Shown: in pieces, positions 52,199 to 63,799 of the stretch
How positions within the stretch are numbered: the first letter of the stretch is position 1
Layout: every line of letters starts with the position of its first letter
NCBI GenBank assembly: GCA_964036275.1
Contig: OZ038435.1
Location: 27,075,521 to 27,139,520 of the forward strand
Length of the DNA: 64,000 bases
Source: Litoditis marina
Taxonomy: Eukaryota > Nematoda > Chromadorea > Rhabditida > Rhabditidae
Direction of reading: 5' to 3'
Made by a program: the position numbers and the translations under genes
The notes under the pieces: model-generated
Databases searched by the model: none
The model's input: only the letters and a program-made list of their open reading frames with translations
What the model was told of the DNA's origin: nothing

Positions 52199-55100
52199 AT
52201 GTTGTACTTCGTCACTATCATGCTTGTCGTTTTTCCTGGACTAGTGGCACGTCGACCGGAGTGTCACGACACTGATATGAACTGTGCTGTCTGGGTAGGT
52301 CACAACTAGGGTCATTAGGGTGGTTAGGGTTCTTAGGGTTATCAAGGGTTTATGGATCAGGAACCCCAGGTTTAGCACTATGGATGTGGATGACAAGTTT
52401 GAGGTTTTATAATTTTCATAACAAGGTACACATTCTGTATGTTTTCAATAGATGCGAAAAGCGAAAGGATAAGCACATTTAGCTATAAGCATGTGGTTAT
52501 TGTCTAGAAAGACTGCAAATGCGTCACTATTATGTGAAAGAGAACTGTATAATTTGGTGGTCCGCGTACTGTGCCAGGGCGTTGGAACCTATCGCCGCAT
52601 TATATAGGTCCCTTCAATTCAAACGGTTTCTGATAATTTTCAAGGTCTCATAAAAGAAATAAGAGTGGCTGATGTCTGATTCTCGTCCTATGATTAATAT
52701 GCTTACGGCTATGTTGTTGTCTGCGACTAAACCGGATGAAACTAGACTTGTTCTATCCTTCTATCCAAGTTCCAAGTTACTGATTTCTACTAATTATCCA
52801 AGTTCAGCGAGTTTATATGGATCTCAGCACATACTGGATGTCGCGCATGTTTCATTGGGTGGATTCGAAAGAGAACATCTGTTTAACATTCTGACACAAA
52901 CTTCAAAAGCAACACATATCAGTTAGCTGTTGCAATCATTTATTTTTCAACTCAGGTACACGAAGCTAGACTTACACAGATCAATTTGAGATTAACAAAG
53001 AACTCGCACTTCAATTGGAAAATTAAGCATTTAAAATTAATTTGTATTTTCCCCATTCCAGGTAGCCTCGAACTTCTCCCAATGTACCGAGGTGGCCCTG
53101 GTGGAAGAGCATTGCCCCAGGGCATGTCATTCATGTGGGGAGCCTATTGACCCAAGTAAGTTGAATATCTAACAACAAATCGGTATTAACAAATCTTCGA
53201 GATAAGCCGTAAATCCCTTAGGTACAATCCGGCAATTAACATGGGTCACAATCACAAACTCATTAGTCAAAACGTGAACGCATATCATGGGTTCATCTTA
53301 CACTTTTATAGACTTTACCTCGAACATTTTTACCTTGTGTTTGGCACTTTCTCCGCAACTATTTTACCGAATTCGTTCTTCACGCCTTTTTTGTTGCGTT
53401 TCTGCTTTCGTTTTTCGATCCATCAGTTGTCAGTCGTTTTTTGTGTTCACCAGCCAATTAGCAGCGGTAGCAGCGTGTGAAAAGTGAAAAGCTTTGGAGA
53501 TTTCGGGCGGGGGAGATTTATTGTGGCAGGGGTGGGTGGGGCTGCGGGACGTCACCGGGACAAGCACCGCGGAATAACAATAAAAGGTCTGGATTCCACC
53601 CGTTTATAGCCGATGGATAAACATTAACTGACAAACAAAAGAGAACAGGTGTGGACTGCATACTTCCGTATGCGGTTAAGGTAGTTAATAGATTAGCTGA
53701 ACAACTTCCTTCCGTTCAAAACAGGGGTTTTGAGAAAATATAGGGTTTTTCAGAGTCTTAGAGTTTTCTCTAGGAAGCGAACACAAGAATGACTGTTCTG
53801 TTCGGACCGCACTGTTCGTAAATTGGTCTGTGGAAACTTCGAGCAAAGCCAAAAGTTCTACTGTACAATACAATACAATAGTTTATTACGGGATCAGAAT
53901 CTGTACAATTCGCCGCAACATTTTATCTTTCCAAGTGTGCATCTCTTCTCTAACGATCCTCATCCAGTTTCTTCCGACAGCTTCCGAGAGAAAGACGCAT
54001 GGCATCTTTACGAGTTCTACTGTGTTCTCAGATAACTCCAGCTCGGTCACCACCCGTGTTTTCAGAGTACGACCTGAATAGATTGCCTCCTCAGTTGAAC
54101 TCGATAGCATGGCTCGTGGGAAAATGGAGATCGGGTAATTCCCCTTTGAATTATCTAATGACACGATCAAGTTTTATGAAACCGTTCTCTCAGAAATATT
54201 CTTCAAGTTTTTTTTTTCCATTTCATATTAGTAAGTAAATTTTGCGCACAGTTTTGCCTTTTATTTACCTATATCACCTCTTTTGTAATGTTATTTCTAG
54301 ATAAACCTCCTTTCGCAAGTGGTTGACTAATAGTGTAACTTTTTTGAAGAGTTCGGTGGAAAAGCCTTCTTTCCCACGATTCCGAAGTTCACGTATGGAG
54401 AAGAAATCGATATTTCGATCAGCCACAACACCACCACCGGACAACCGTCACTAAACTACACGTTTGTTACACGTTCATCTTTTGATTAAATGTGTTCACG
54501 TAAACTTTCTGGACGACGAACATATGATAAACTGCTGAAAGATCGGAAAAATTCAGAGGTCAAAATCTGTGTTTGTATTTTGATCCCACTGCATTTAAGC
54601 CTATTTCTGATGTTTGTGCAGCGCAAACTACCACACAGTTTCCGGAAAAATCATCCCATTCTGAGTCTCGCGCTTGTCGCAGTATTTTTCGACACATGAT
54701 CTCAACAGGGGTGAGACCAGAGAAATATCGTATGTTCGAGGAGACGCAGACTGGGATAAGAAAGAGGGATGTTTATGGATGCGGTCTCTGATCGCTCACC
54801 ATACCTCTCTCAATTGCAGGGCCTTCGCCTGGGACATCAATATGCCTGAGGGAGACCCTGTGGAGATCCACAGTGAGAACGGGTACATCACTGTGAATGC
54901 CATGGAGAAGGACGGGGTGGAGGTGGTTTCCCTCACAACTGCCATGAGCAATGGTCAGTTGGCATGAGGATTATTCATGGAGAGGGGAAGAGCACATCTT
55001 AGTTGCAATTCTATTTGCATAGCAGCCTGGAGAACAACTCTTTGGTTGTAGGGTACGGTATCTGGTAGTAATTGCAGGTTTCATGACGGTGGAAGAGGGC

Positions 55101-55538
55101 GCGTCCGGTCCGAACCAAATCCGATTCAAGCTCCGAAGAATCGGTCGAATCAGTTTCTCCCACGACTCAGCGGTCCGATTGGTATGTTCTATGTTCTATT
55201 ATTAATAAGAGGCTTATTTAAAAACAATCAAAAATGTCACGTACCAATTGTCACGTAACGGCAGAGACTGTATGCAGAAATACCCCGACTATCATAAAAT
55301 TGGGCGAAAGTAAAGTAAAATTGGGCGAAAGGGAAGAGCGAAAGTAAAATTTTCCACATATTTGCATATTCAAACTTCAATCAATTGAAAGGGTCAACTC
55401 TATACCACTTTACAGATGTACCGTGAATGGACGTTGTTGGACGAGTATCAACTAGAAGCCCGTCTTATTATGGCAACTACAGTAACCCGCCGGATGATGG
55501 AGCACACTTCTGTCATATACAAGAAACTCTATCCATGA
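52199..55538 (+). CDS. Secreted ShK domain plus nitrobindin/THAP4-like haem-binding domain
   Basis: Seven exons: 52199-52294, 53062-53155, 54066-54134, 54350-54461, 54820-54953, 55078-55181, 55416-55538. Phases agree and give 243 residues. Residues 1-17 are a signal peptide (MLYFVTIMLVVFPGLVA). Cysteines 22, 29, 40, 50, 54 and 57 form the ShK pattern C-x6-C-x10-C-x9-C-x3-C-x2-C. Residues about 70-243 match the nitrobindin/THAP4 beta-barrel: LVGKWRS in place of the GxW signature, FFPTIPKFTYGEEI, ENGYITV, FMTVEEG, and the C-terminal EHTSVIYKKLYP. His233 aligns with the haem-ligand histidine of human THAP4 (from memory), so haem binding looks possible. Nitrobindins bind ferric haem and react with NO or peroxynitrite; here the protein would act outside the cell. 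The AUG directly follows a TATTCCAG acceptor, so the message is probably trans-spliced. One acceptor (TTTTTTGAAG before 54350) is atypical but required by frame. Confidence 0.9.
52307..52350 (+). repeat. Degenerate TTAGGG-like tract
   Basis: Four TAGGG words occur within about 30 bp (one as CTAGGG), with irregular spacers, 13 nt after the donor of exon 1 of the ShK-nitrobindin gene. This is telomere-like in word but not in phase, and too short to call an interstitial telomere. Confidence 0.4.
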
Positions 55539-56823
55539 GTTATACTCGTTTAGGGATTTATCATAGTTATCACCATTCCGAGTGAGACTTTGGCAGTGTG
55601 CTAGTGATGTTTTGAGTTTAAGTTTCAAGGCAATAACTATGGTCTTCTGCTAAGGCGTGTTTTGCTCGCTTACGCCCTGTAAAGAGGTCAACCCTAATTT
55701 AAGAACCTGAAATTGTTGGCAATATGACCAAGTATTATTGAGAATGTCAAAAACCATTGGGAATGATTCTGTTTGCTGTAAGGTAAAGCTTTTAGCAAAC
55801 AGAACAGTTTGAGAGAAAATCTCAAGAGGGAGTAGTAAATGTTGCTCACATGCTAACAGGTCATTACAACGTTCTCAATGTCTGTGTTATATTATATATT
55901 TAATTCACACAGTTTCAAGCTAGTGTGACTGTTCCATTTTAGGTATGCAGTATTCTCTACCTCTAATGACTTTTGTGTAGTTTTTGTGTATCACTATTGC
56001 TCATAATATTCAACATTCACAATGTTATTGAACATTTTAATTTATTATTCATTGTATTTATACCAAATTACCAGTTGCTAAGTTATGTTGTTGTGTACAT
56101 ATTTTGCTTTATATTTTCGCATAATATTCCGGATCTTCAGAATATTGGTCTCCTTAATTTCTTTTACCACGTCGTTGGGAAGTGGTATACTATCAAAATT
56201 ACTACAAAACTTTTTCGATGAAAACTTGCAAAAGTGGAGTATGGCGTTCATCTAACATAGTGGGTGGTACACGCCTGTTGATTGAACTTCCAAGTTTTCA
56301 GGTTTGTCCACACATTGATTGTGCACTGTTCATTTTTGTGGAAAAGCACGAGATGTGCATGGTTTTGCGTTGAATGCGTGCGAGTTCGCCAAATTTTTGC
56401 GAAAAAAGCGGTCTCAGTCCTGGTGTTCTTTGGTCCATTGATCTGTACTGACATGTCAGAAACTTCTCGAATGGCAAAAGACAGCTGTTTTGTGGCCATT
56501 CGCAGTCGCGAGTGGTTTTAAGCTAATGACTGGTTTATTTTATGAATTATATAAATACAGTTTGATTTGACGAAGTTTTCTACCTCTACAAAGTTCATTC
56601 TCATGTATTAAGTCCCTCAACAATATTCACCTTTCTAAAGGTAATTATATTCAGCCATGATGTTTAGGTTCCATCTCACTGAATTGTGTGTTTTACTCTG
56701 TCTCCACTTTTCCTTTCAAAATGTTATACTCTGTCTACACTTCGGTTTTCCACTTTTCATCTATTTTCACGTGCATTTATAAGCTCAATAAATAAATAAT
56801 TAAATTGAATCGTCACTTGAAAT

Positions 56824-56946
56824 AATTGAATTGAATAGTCACAAAAAATTAGCATTATAATGATGCATCGTGCACTTTGTTATTGCACGTTTCTGAGTTC
56901 TGCTGTGTTTAACATGTTTCACGTGACTGTGCAATTGACTAACAGT
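56824..56946 (+). mobile_element. Short TIR element, copy C
   Basis: Third copy: left end TTGAATAGTCAC, core TTGCACGTTTCTGAGTTCTG and CTGTGTTTAACATGTTTCACG, right end TGTGCAATTGACTAACAGT. It lies 35 bp upstream of the candidate exon at 56982. Confidence 0.8.
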
Positions 56947-56981
56947 AATAGTTTAATGCTCTCGTCACATCTGAATTTCAG

Positions 56982-57049
56982 ACGCAGTTAGTTGGAAATA
57001 TCGACATCATCACTATGGAGAAAGACAATATGGAAGAGGACAAGACAGA
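56982..57049 (+). other. Candidate short exon, gene unknown
   Basis: A good acceptor (TGAATTTCAG) and donor (GTAAGT) bracket 68 nt that are open in one frame, reading TQLVGNIDIITMEKDNMEEDKTE, with an AUG 33 nt inside. It ends in phase 2. Joined to the ornithine aminotransferase acceptor at 59509 it would hit a stop at once, so it could only be noncoding leader there. No partner coding exon was found. It may be an untranslated exon, a first exon of an unseen gene, or chance. Confidence 0.3.
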
Positions 57050-57635
57050 GTAAGTCTTATTTCAGACCCAGTGGACTAGAAAAGTTATTAAAATAAATAG
57101 AAACTATCTATTCTTGTTTGTCTATTTGTAGATGTAGTGTAACGGGAAAGACAAATTTAGAAATAAAATAGATGTGAAGAGGGCGAAAAAACATACAATC
57201 CATCTAGGTGTAAACGTGTTAGTTAGGAATGTCGGGCTATAAAACTTAATAGTCTTCATTTTTGAGATTCCTTCCCTATCATCGATTATTCGATATCCGG
57301 TAACTCGCATTGACCCGAGTTGTAACCATAAAAGATCTCCTTTTCCTTTTTTGTCTGGTACTCTACTCCACTCACACACTCCCTCGTCTATCAAAGAGCA
57401 CAATCTTTATCGATACAGATAGTTTTACAAGGTAATTGCGTCTATAAAAGGTCATTAATAATATTAGGTAGGATAACCATTGAAGAATAAATCATCACTT
57501 TGAGCAGTTGGAACTAACTAGTCTCTCTAATGTGCACTTTTTCCCGGAAGCGTTTTTTTTTCCAGAAAGCGGTTCTACCCTCTCTTTCCCCTTTCTACTC
57601 CTTTTTTACTCACCTTTCACTATACCTCTTGTTCT

Positions 57636-57790
57636 TTCTCTCATCTCTCTTCCTCTCTCTTCCTCTCTCTCTTCCTCTCTCTCTTCTTCTCTCTCTTCTT
57701 CTCTCTCTTCCTCTCTCTCTTCCTCTCTCTCTTCCTCTCTCTTCCTCTCTCTCTCTCCCTCTCTTTCTTTCTCTCTTTCCTCTCTCCCTC
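57636..57790. repeat. CT-rich TCTTCC/TCTCTC tandem tract
   Basis: Pyrimidine-only sequence with a roughly 12-bp TCTCTCTTCCTC period; frames across it are open on both strands and are artefacts. Confidence 0.9.
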
Positions 57791-59507
57791 TCTGTCTTCT
57801 CAATCCTCTCCCACCCTCCTCTACTGATCTTTGTTTCCTTTCCAACCAAAACAACATCATCGAAATATCGAACCATTTCACTTCTCCACCCTTCCCTATT
57901 CCCCTATCAATCGGAGACCATTTCTACGAATATTATCTCGCTAACCGTTCCACTGATAACGCCTATCGGCTATTTTCCTGTCTGACTTCTCTTTTTCATA
58001 AAGCACCCCATAAAGAAAATGTACCCTTTTTAACCGTTTTTCTCTCTCTCCCTCTCCCCCTCCCTCTCTCTCCCTCTCTCTGCCTCTCTCTCTCTCTTTC
58101 TCTATCCTTCCTCTTCATTTCTCCTTCTCATTTCAGCAATATTGTTGACATCAATCATGTTTTATAGAAAACACAATATAGTAGGTGATAGGTGTATAAC
58201 TAGTTGAGAAGCTAATCTTACTTTTCGATCTAAAAAACACATGAGAAGAAAAACAGCGAGTCCCTGAATTTCATTCCATCGTAGTTTTATAGTTAGCCAG
58301 CTCATATTAGAATGAGAATGATGTTTATGAATGCCTCAGTCGCCCTAATAATCTAAATCGTCTCACGAAGTACCTTGTGAGAAAAAACTTAAAGGTTTAT
58401 TACGCAGAATGTACGCTCAAGCATGCGTAATGTTAGAAAAATGCTCACGTTCGTAGGTTCCCGTGAGATGGTTACCATGGGAAGTTGTGCTCCTTCTCAT
58501 GGGACCTGGCTCGTGAGCAGACACTCATTCGATGATGTAAGTAACGAATAAGTGGTACTGCACAAAACGGAAAAGTCACGTAACTTACGGAAGTTTGCAG
58601 TTTTGTAAACCGTGTGTCACTGTTTTCTGTGTTTGTAGTTTTATCCCGCTCCGTTTCTATTTTGCTGCTGTGAGCGCAGATCGAATTACAACTTGGGTAT
58701 TTACCGTAAATGAAGAACTTATAAACAGGGGTTAAAACGTGAACGATTTTCTGCCCCAATTAGTCGTCTCCCGCAAAAGTATGTATCTTCCAACTTTCGC
58801 TAATCGGTTGAATCAACAAAAGGCTCACCTCTGCCGAACTATCGAACCTTCGTCTAAATTCTGTTTCATCAACATTGTGCTTCTTGAGAAAATCGAAGTT
58901 TCAACCATAAACGAGCACGTGCTTTTGTTCCGTTGTCTTTCACACTATCAACCGCAATGATTGATGACCCTCTCAGAATATCGTCATCTCATTTGCAGTG
59001 AAAGATAGGACCGTACGGTTTCGTAATTCTAATGAAACTATATAAGTAGCGGAAACTGCATCAGAACTCAATGTCAATCTGTATGCATCCATTTAAACTT
59101 GTATGTAGAATTCATACTCCGTAAAAACTCTTAGAGGTTGTTAGAGAAGTTGCTCATGAAGATGGTTCTGATCCGCAGTTTCAATTAGCTTCCTGTCCGC
59201 GTTGTTGTACTTTGTAGTCTCAGTATTGTGTTTTGTTTAAGCTATAACTCTCTGCTATGCACACCTTTTCCATATATATCTACATAGACTGCTGATCGAG
59301 TGCGTACTTGTTCTAACAGTGTTCAATAGAGCCAATAGAAGAATTGCTACAATAACTTGATTATTTAACTTCTCTGCAATGTTTCGAGTGAATACTAAGC
59401 CACTTTTGAAGCGGCCTAGACGAACTTCAATGAGAGAACGTACAGGTCAGAGCGACGCAGACAGTTTGACACCACTGCGAGCTCTACCGGTATTTTTGAG
59501 TTATTTC

Positions 59508-59536
59508 AGCATATGAATCTGAAGATTTACTGAATC
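59508..59536 (+). other. Acceptor and 5' UTR of ornithine aminotransferase gene
   Basis: A TTATTTCAG acceptor ends at 59509, 27 nt before the AUG at 59537. An AUG at 59513 opens a six-codon upstream ORF (MNLKIY) ending before the true start, out of frame with it. That could lower translation, though this is inference. The acceptor could be used by a spliced leader or by an upstream noncoding exon. Confidence 0.5.
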
Positions 59537-61763
59537 ATGCACAACGTCGGAACAATCTATTCCAGAATGCTGTCCGCCCGCACGTTGCGCTCTCTGTCTA
59601 CGTCTCCGGTCTCTCGCTCCCTCACCGCCACCGAGATATTCGAACGAGAGAAGAAGTACGGATGCCACAACTACAAACCACTGCCAGTGGCTCTCGCCAA
59701 GGGGAAAGGTATGGTACACTTCACACTATCGTGAGATTTATGTGAATTGAAGAAAGCCGTTTTGCTTTCGAAAATGAAGTTTTCCACGTTCCTATTGATC
59801 AAATTTGAAAAACACTCTGTAATGATCCGTTAGAAGTTCCTGATTGGTAGGACGGATCCGGACGATTGAATGAACTGTGTCAAGGAAAACATATTCAGTA
59901 TTAGTCTGATGAAAACTTGTTTTTGTTTAGGCGTTCACGTGTGGGATGTGGCCGGCAAGCAGTACTTCGACTTCCTCTCCGCCTACTCCGCAGTCAACCA
60001 GGGACATTGCCATCCTAAACTCGTCAAGGTAATTGTCTTGCATTTTGCTTTTTTGCTACTTATCTGGGCAATATTCTTTCGAATAATGCTCGTGCGCAAC
60101 GTTACTGTAATTTATTGTGTGAAACGCCCAACATAGGCTCACGACAAGCCGATTTCGTGCCATTTTCACGAAACTGTTGTGAACATCGTATTGTGTAACT
60201 GTTATGCCCAAACGCCCTTCGAAAGGGTTCAAACGATTTTTCTTTCATAAATTCTTCTCAACTAACTTGTTTCTGATTCAGGTAATGCACGACCAGGCCT
60301 CGGTGCTCGCCCTCACCTCGCGCGCCTTCTACAACAACGTATTGGGGGAGTACGAGGAGTACATCACCAAACTATTCAAATACGACAAGGTTCTGCCCAT
60401 GAACTCTGGTGAGTGAATCAGAACAGTCTTGGAAGATCTCTCTCTATCTCTACCTCTCTTCTTATTCTTTTCTCTATCTCATTTTCCCACCCTTTCTTCC
60501 TCTTTCTCCCCCCTCTCACCCTCCCTCTTCTCCTATTTTCTCTGATAGTTTTTTTTTTGCGAATTGGTAATATCAACATCGAAATGGTGCAAACCCCAGT
60601 TGATTTGGTTCATTCGAGTTTTGATTCTATCATTACCGTGTGCTAATCCAGGAGTGGAGGCTTGTGATTCCGCCGTGAAGCTGGCCCGCCGCTGGGCCTA
60701 CGATGTGAAGGGAGTTCCAAAGGACAAGGCAAAGGTACCGTACACAGCGGCCAAGCTACAACATTCAATTTCAGAAAACAGACACGCTTGCACTTCGATC
60801 TATGTTCAAAGGAACCGCTCTCTCCAATACTCGGATTTGCATGAAAAATTTAGAAGTTGAAAAATAATCTCCAATCGCATTTCCTTATAAATCCAACGAA
60901 CGGGCAAAGTAAAGATCGGCGAGTATTTCGACTGTTCTGTACGAGAGACTTCAATTGATTGTTTCAATCGGAAAACAAAATGTCAGTGTAGGTACCTTGT
61001 GTATTTTCTATATTCAATGGAATGAATGATTCCAGGTGGTGTTCGCGAAGGACAACTTCTGGGGTCGTTCGATCGCGGCCATCTCCGCCTCCACCGACCC
61101 GGACTCGTTCGATCGATTCGGGCCCTTTGTCCCCGGATTCGAATGTGTACCCTACAATGATGTGGCCGCTGTTGAGGTGAGTGGTGAAAAACGAGGTTTT
61201 TTTCAACTTTTCTTCAAGAGCTTCGTAGACATCATCCAAACGTTGTGGTTACTGTAATGTCAATTTTGTGGGGAGTGGAGCCACTCTACACTTCTTTCGT
61301 ATGTTTGATCTACACATTATTTCATCTGCTAATAAAGAATATATACTGTCGTTTCACGTAACCGTTTGCTGTCTTTTTCGGTGAAGTTGAGATCAAGATT
61401 ATAGTCGCCATTTTCCTCATAAAGACAGCTGAGGGTTCGATTGATTGAGCGATGCGGGGCGAGCGGTCGTTGATTATTTGCCAGCAGACGAGAGAGTGTG
61501 CAGATCAATGATACGCAGACTGGCTGACCCTCGCCAAACCCCGCCCCTTAGAGAATCGATGGTACGGTGTCCACAAAGGGTTGACTAATCGTATAACTAT
61601 TGCAGAAGGCCATCTCCGATCCGAACACAGCTGCCTTCATGGTGGAACCGATTCAGGGAGAAGCTGGAGTAGTCGTACCCGACAAGGGGTATCTGAAGGT
61701 ACGTACATATTACGAATAGAGAGAAGAACAGAGAGAAATGAAATAGAAGAGAGAGCTGGGAGG

Positions 61764-61817
<54 letters not shown>

Positions 61818-63670
61818 GAGAGCGAGACATCGTATGAGCATACATTTGATACTCGTCATGAACCGTGGACGTTTAATCGTTCTGTCCGCAAACAAATTTG
61901 TTTAACGTCGTATTGTACTCAAATCGAAAATCAGAAACCAAGTTTTCCAGGCTGTCTCCGAGCTGTGCAAGAAGTACAATGTCCTCTTCATCACTGACGA
62001 AGTTCAAACTGGATTGGGAAGAACGGGAAAGTGAGTATGTTTGTGTGTAAGAAAAATGTCGCTTTTCTGCTTCAGTCCATTTTGCAGTGTTTGTAGTTTG
62101 ATCCGCGGTGCATTTTGCCAACTTGCCGATCCTGTAGAAAAAATGTTGGAAAAATTACGAAACAAAACAAAACAGCAGCTCACAAGATGTTCACTGTCTA
62201 TGAAATGTTTCACTTGTAGTTATTTTTATCTATTTCAGACTGTTGGCGCATTACCATGATGACGTGCGACCGGACATTGTCATCCTCGGAAAGGCCCTTT
62301 CCGGAGGAATGTATCCGGTTAGTTTCAACCTTCCCCAATTCGATGGGTTGGTTCTTAATCGGAAAACACCCAAGAAGCCCCTTGACAGAGAAGAGAAACA
62401 GATAGAAAATCTGTGCAGTTCACATTTGAATGATGAATGCTGTCTCATGCCGTTCGGAAAATTATCAAGACAAGTTTTAAACACTTCATAGTGTTTCCAA
62501 CAATCGCAAAGCATCGTTGAGGAAAATTCGCAGTATTTCATTATATATGTGAAAAACCCACCATTCCCAATAGTCTTTTTTCAGTATTGGATCTTTCTGT
62601 ATTCCAGGTTTCCGCAGTGTTGTGTGACGACCCGATCATGCTGAACATTAAGCCAGGCCAACATGGTTCCACCTACGGAGGAAACCCGTTGGCATGCAAG
62701 ATTGCTGTCGCCGCACTGGAGGTTTGCCAGCTCTTACATTATCTCGTATATAAAAATCATCCTTCATTGTGACAACATTGTAAAAAAGTCGAGTAGTAAA
62801 CTCTTAACCTTCCCAATAACCACTACGGTATTATTGAATATGGCAGCGTATCGCATTTTTCTATATCTCTAAAGAGCGATTGCCATATAGTTAGAACGTG
62901 AATGAAACAGAATATCGAAAACACGATTTTCCTCTGAATGAAATGTAAAAAGCTCACGTAGCAACGACATTATAGTCAAGCGTGAATTTATCGTGAGCTG
63001 TTCAGATTCTACAAGAAGAGCGTTTGGTGGAGAACTCGGCCGAGATGGGGGACCTGTTGATGTCGCGTCTGAGAAGTCTCCCCAAGGAAGTGGTCCCCAC
63101 CGTCAGGGGACGGGGACTGCTCTGTGCCGTCGTCATCAATAACAGTTAGTCATTATCGTTGTCACGTTAGAACAAGTGAATGTGACGTCAACAATAACAG
63201 TTAGTCGTTACAATCAAATCACTGGTTTTCACGTGAATCGTGGAAATGTTCGTTATCACCACTTTCAAATTGACTTGTGAAAACATGTGAAACGCAGAAA
63301 CATGAAATTTGAGTTCTGTGAACGAAGAATATACTGTTATTCTCGTGTAGAACTTTTTGAATAGCCTATTTTTTCAATACGCGAGGTGAATTGGGAGTAC
63401 ACGGTTGAGAATTAGATTGAAATGAGGCAGAACTGGATTGCAGTACACCAAAAAGCATCTCAGATCATCTTTAATCTCAAAAATATTGCTCAACTTCGGA
63501 TGAGAGTTCGAGAATGTGAAGTTCATTGATTTTTCTGGAACTCAATCTTTTCTTCAGAGTATGACGCGTGGAAGGTTTGTCTGAAGTTGGCGGACAACGG
63601 TCTGTTGGCCAAGAATACCCATGGAGATATCATCCGATTCGCACCCCCTCTATGCATCAACAAACAACAG
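59537..63670 (+). CDS. Ornithine aminotransferase, mitochondrial (3' end outside window)
   Basis: Eleven exons: 59537-59708, 59931-60028, 60282-60408, 60652-60734, 61036-61176, 61606-61698, 61951-62030, 62239-62317, 62608-62721, 63006-63144, 63558-63670, all in phase, 413 residues. The enzyme moves the delta-amino group of ornithine to 2-oxoglutarate, giving glutamate semialdehyde, in the mitochondrial matrix. The first 30 residues (Arg/Ser-rich, no acidic residue) look like an import signal; M11 is an alternative start. The PLP lysine is K283 in LGKALSGG, with D254 (FITDE), R171 (NFWGR), Y46, E221 and E226 also present; each equals the human residue number minus nine, so the enzyme is collinear and looks active. 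About 15 C-terminal residues are missing relative to human; the last exon should lie past 64000. Intron 11 begins with copy D of the short TIR element. C. elegans C16A3.10 is the likely counterpart. Confidence 0.95.
61769..61818. repeat. (GA)n microsatellite ending in a G run
   Basis: GA tract followed by about 12 G residues, about 70 nt after the donor of ornithine aminotransferase exon 6. Confidence 0.9.
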
Positions 63671-63674
63671 GTAT

Positions 63675-63799
63675 ACTATTAGTCAATTGCACAGTCACGT
63701 GAAACATGTTAAACACAGCTGAACTCATAAACGTGTAATGACAAAGTGCACCTCTCCTCATTAGAATTCCAACTTTACGTGACTATTCAATTTACTTCT
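63675..63799 (-). mobile_element. Short TIR element, copy D
   Basis: Fourth copy, inverted. Its ends are TTAGTCAATTGCACAGTCACG and, at the other side, ACGTGACTATTCAATTTACTT. The first end begins about 5 nt after the donor of exon 11 of the ornithine aminotransferase gene, the same placement as copy B next to its donor. Confidence 0.8.

Larger units (their letters stand above)
55539..59509. other. Spacer between ShK-nitrobindin and ornithine aminotransferase genes
   Basis: Mostly AT-rich with one large pyrimidine block (57636-57790 and around 58040-58110), one short TIR element copy (56824-56946) and a candidate exon (56982-57049). Overlapping AATAAA signals at about 56788-56800 could serve the upstream gene. 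No complete gene is supported. Confidence 0.55.

Noticed and set aside
52307..52350. Interstitial telomere
   Set aside because: Only four TAGGG words with uneven spacing; rhabditid telomeres are usually TTAGGC, and similar short runs can arise by chance.
52672..52926. 84-codon frame in intron 1 of the ShK-nitrobindin gene
   Set aside because: It lies between a good donor and acceptor of that gene and resembles nothing known; probably a chance frame.
59379..59510. 43-codon frame (MFRVNTKPLLKRPRR...) just upstream of ornithine aminotransferase
   Set aside because: It ends in a stop at the acceptor of the real first exon and joins no downstream frame. It could be an alternative leader exon, but nothing supports translation.
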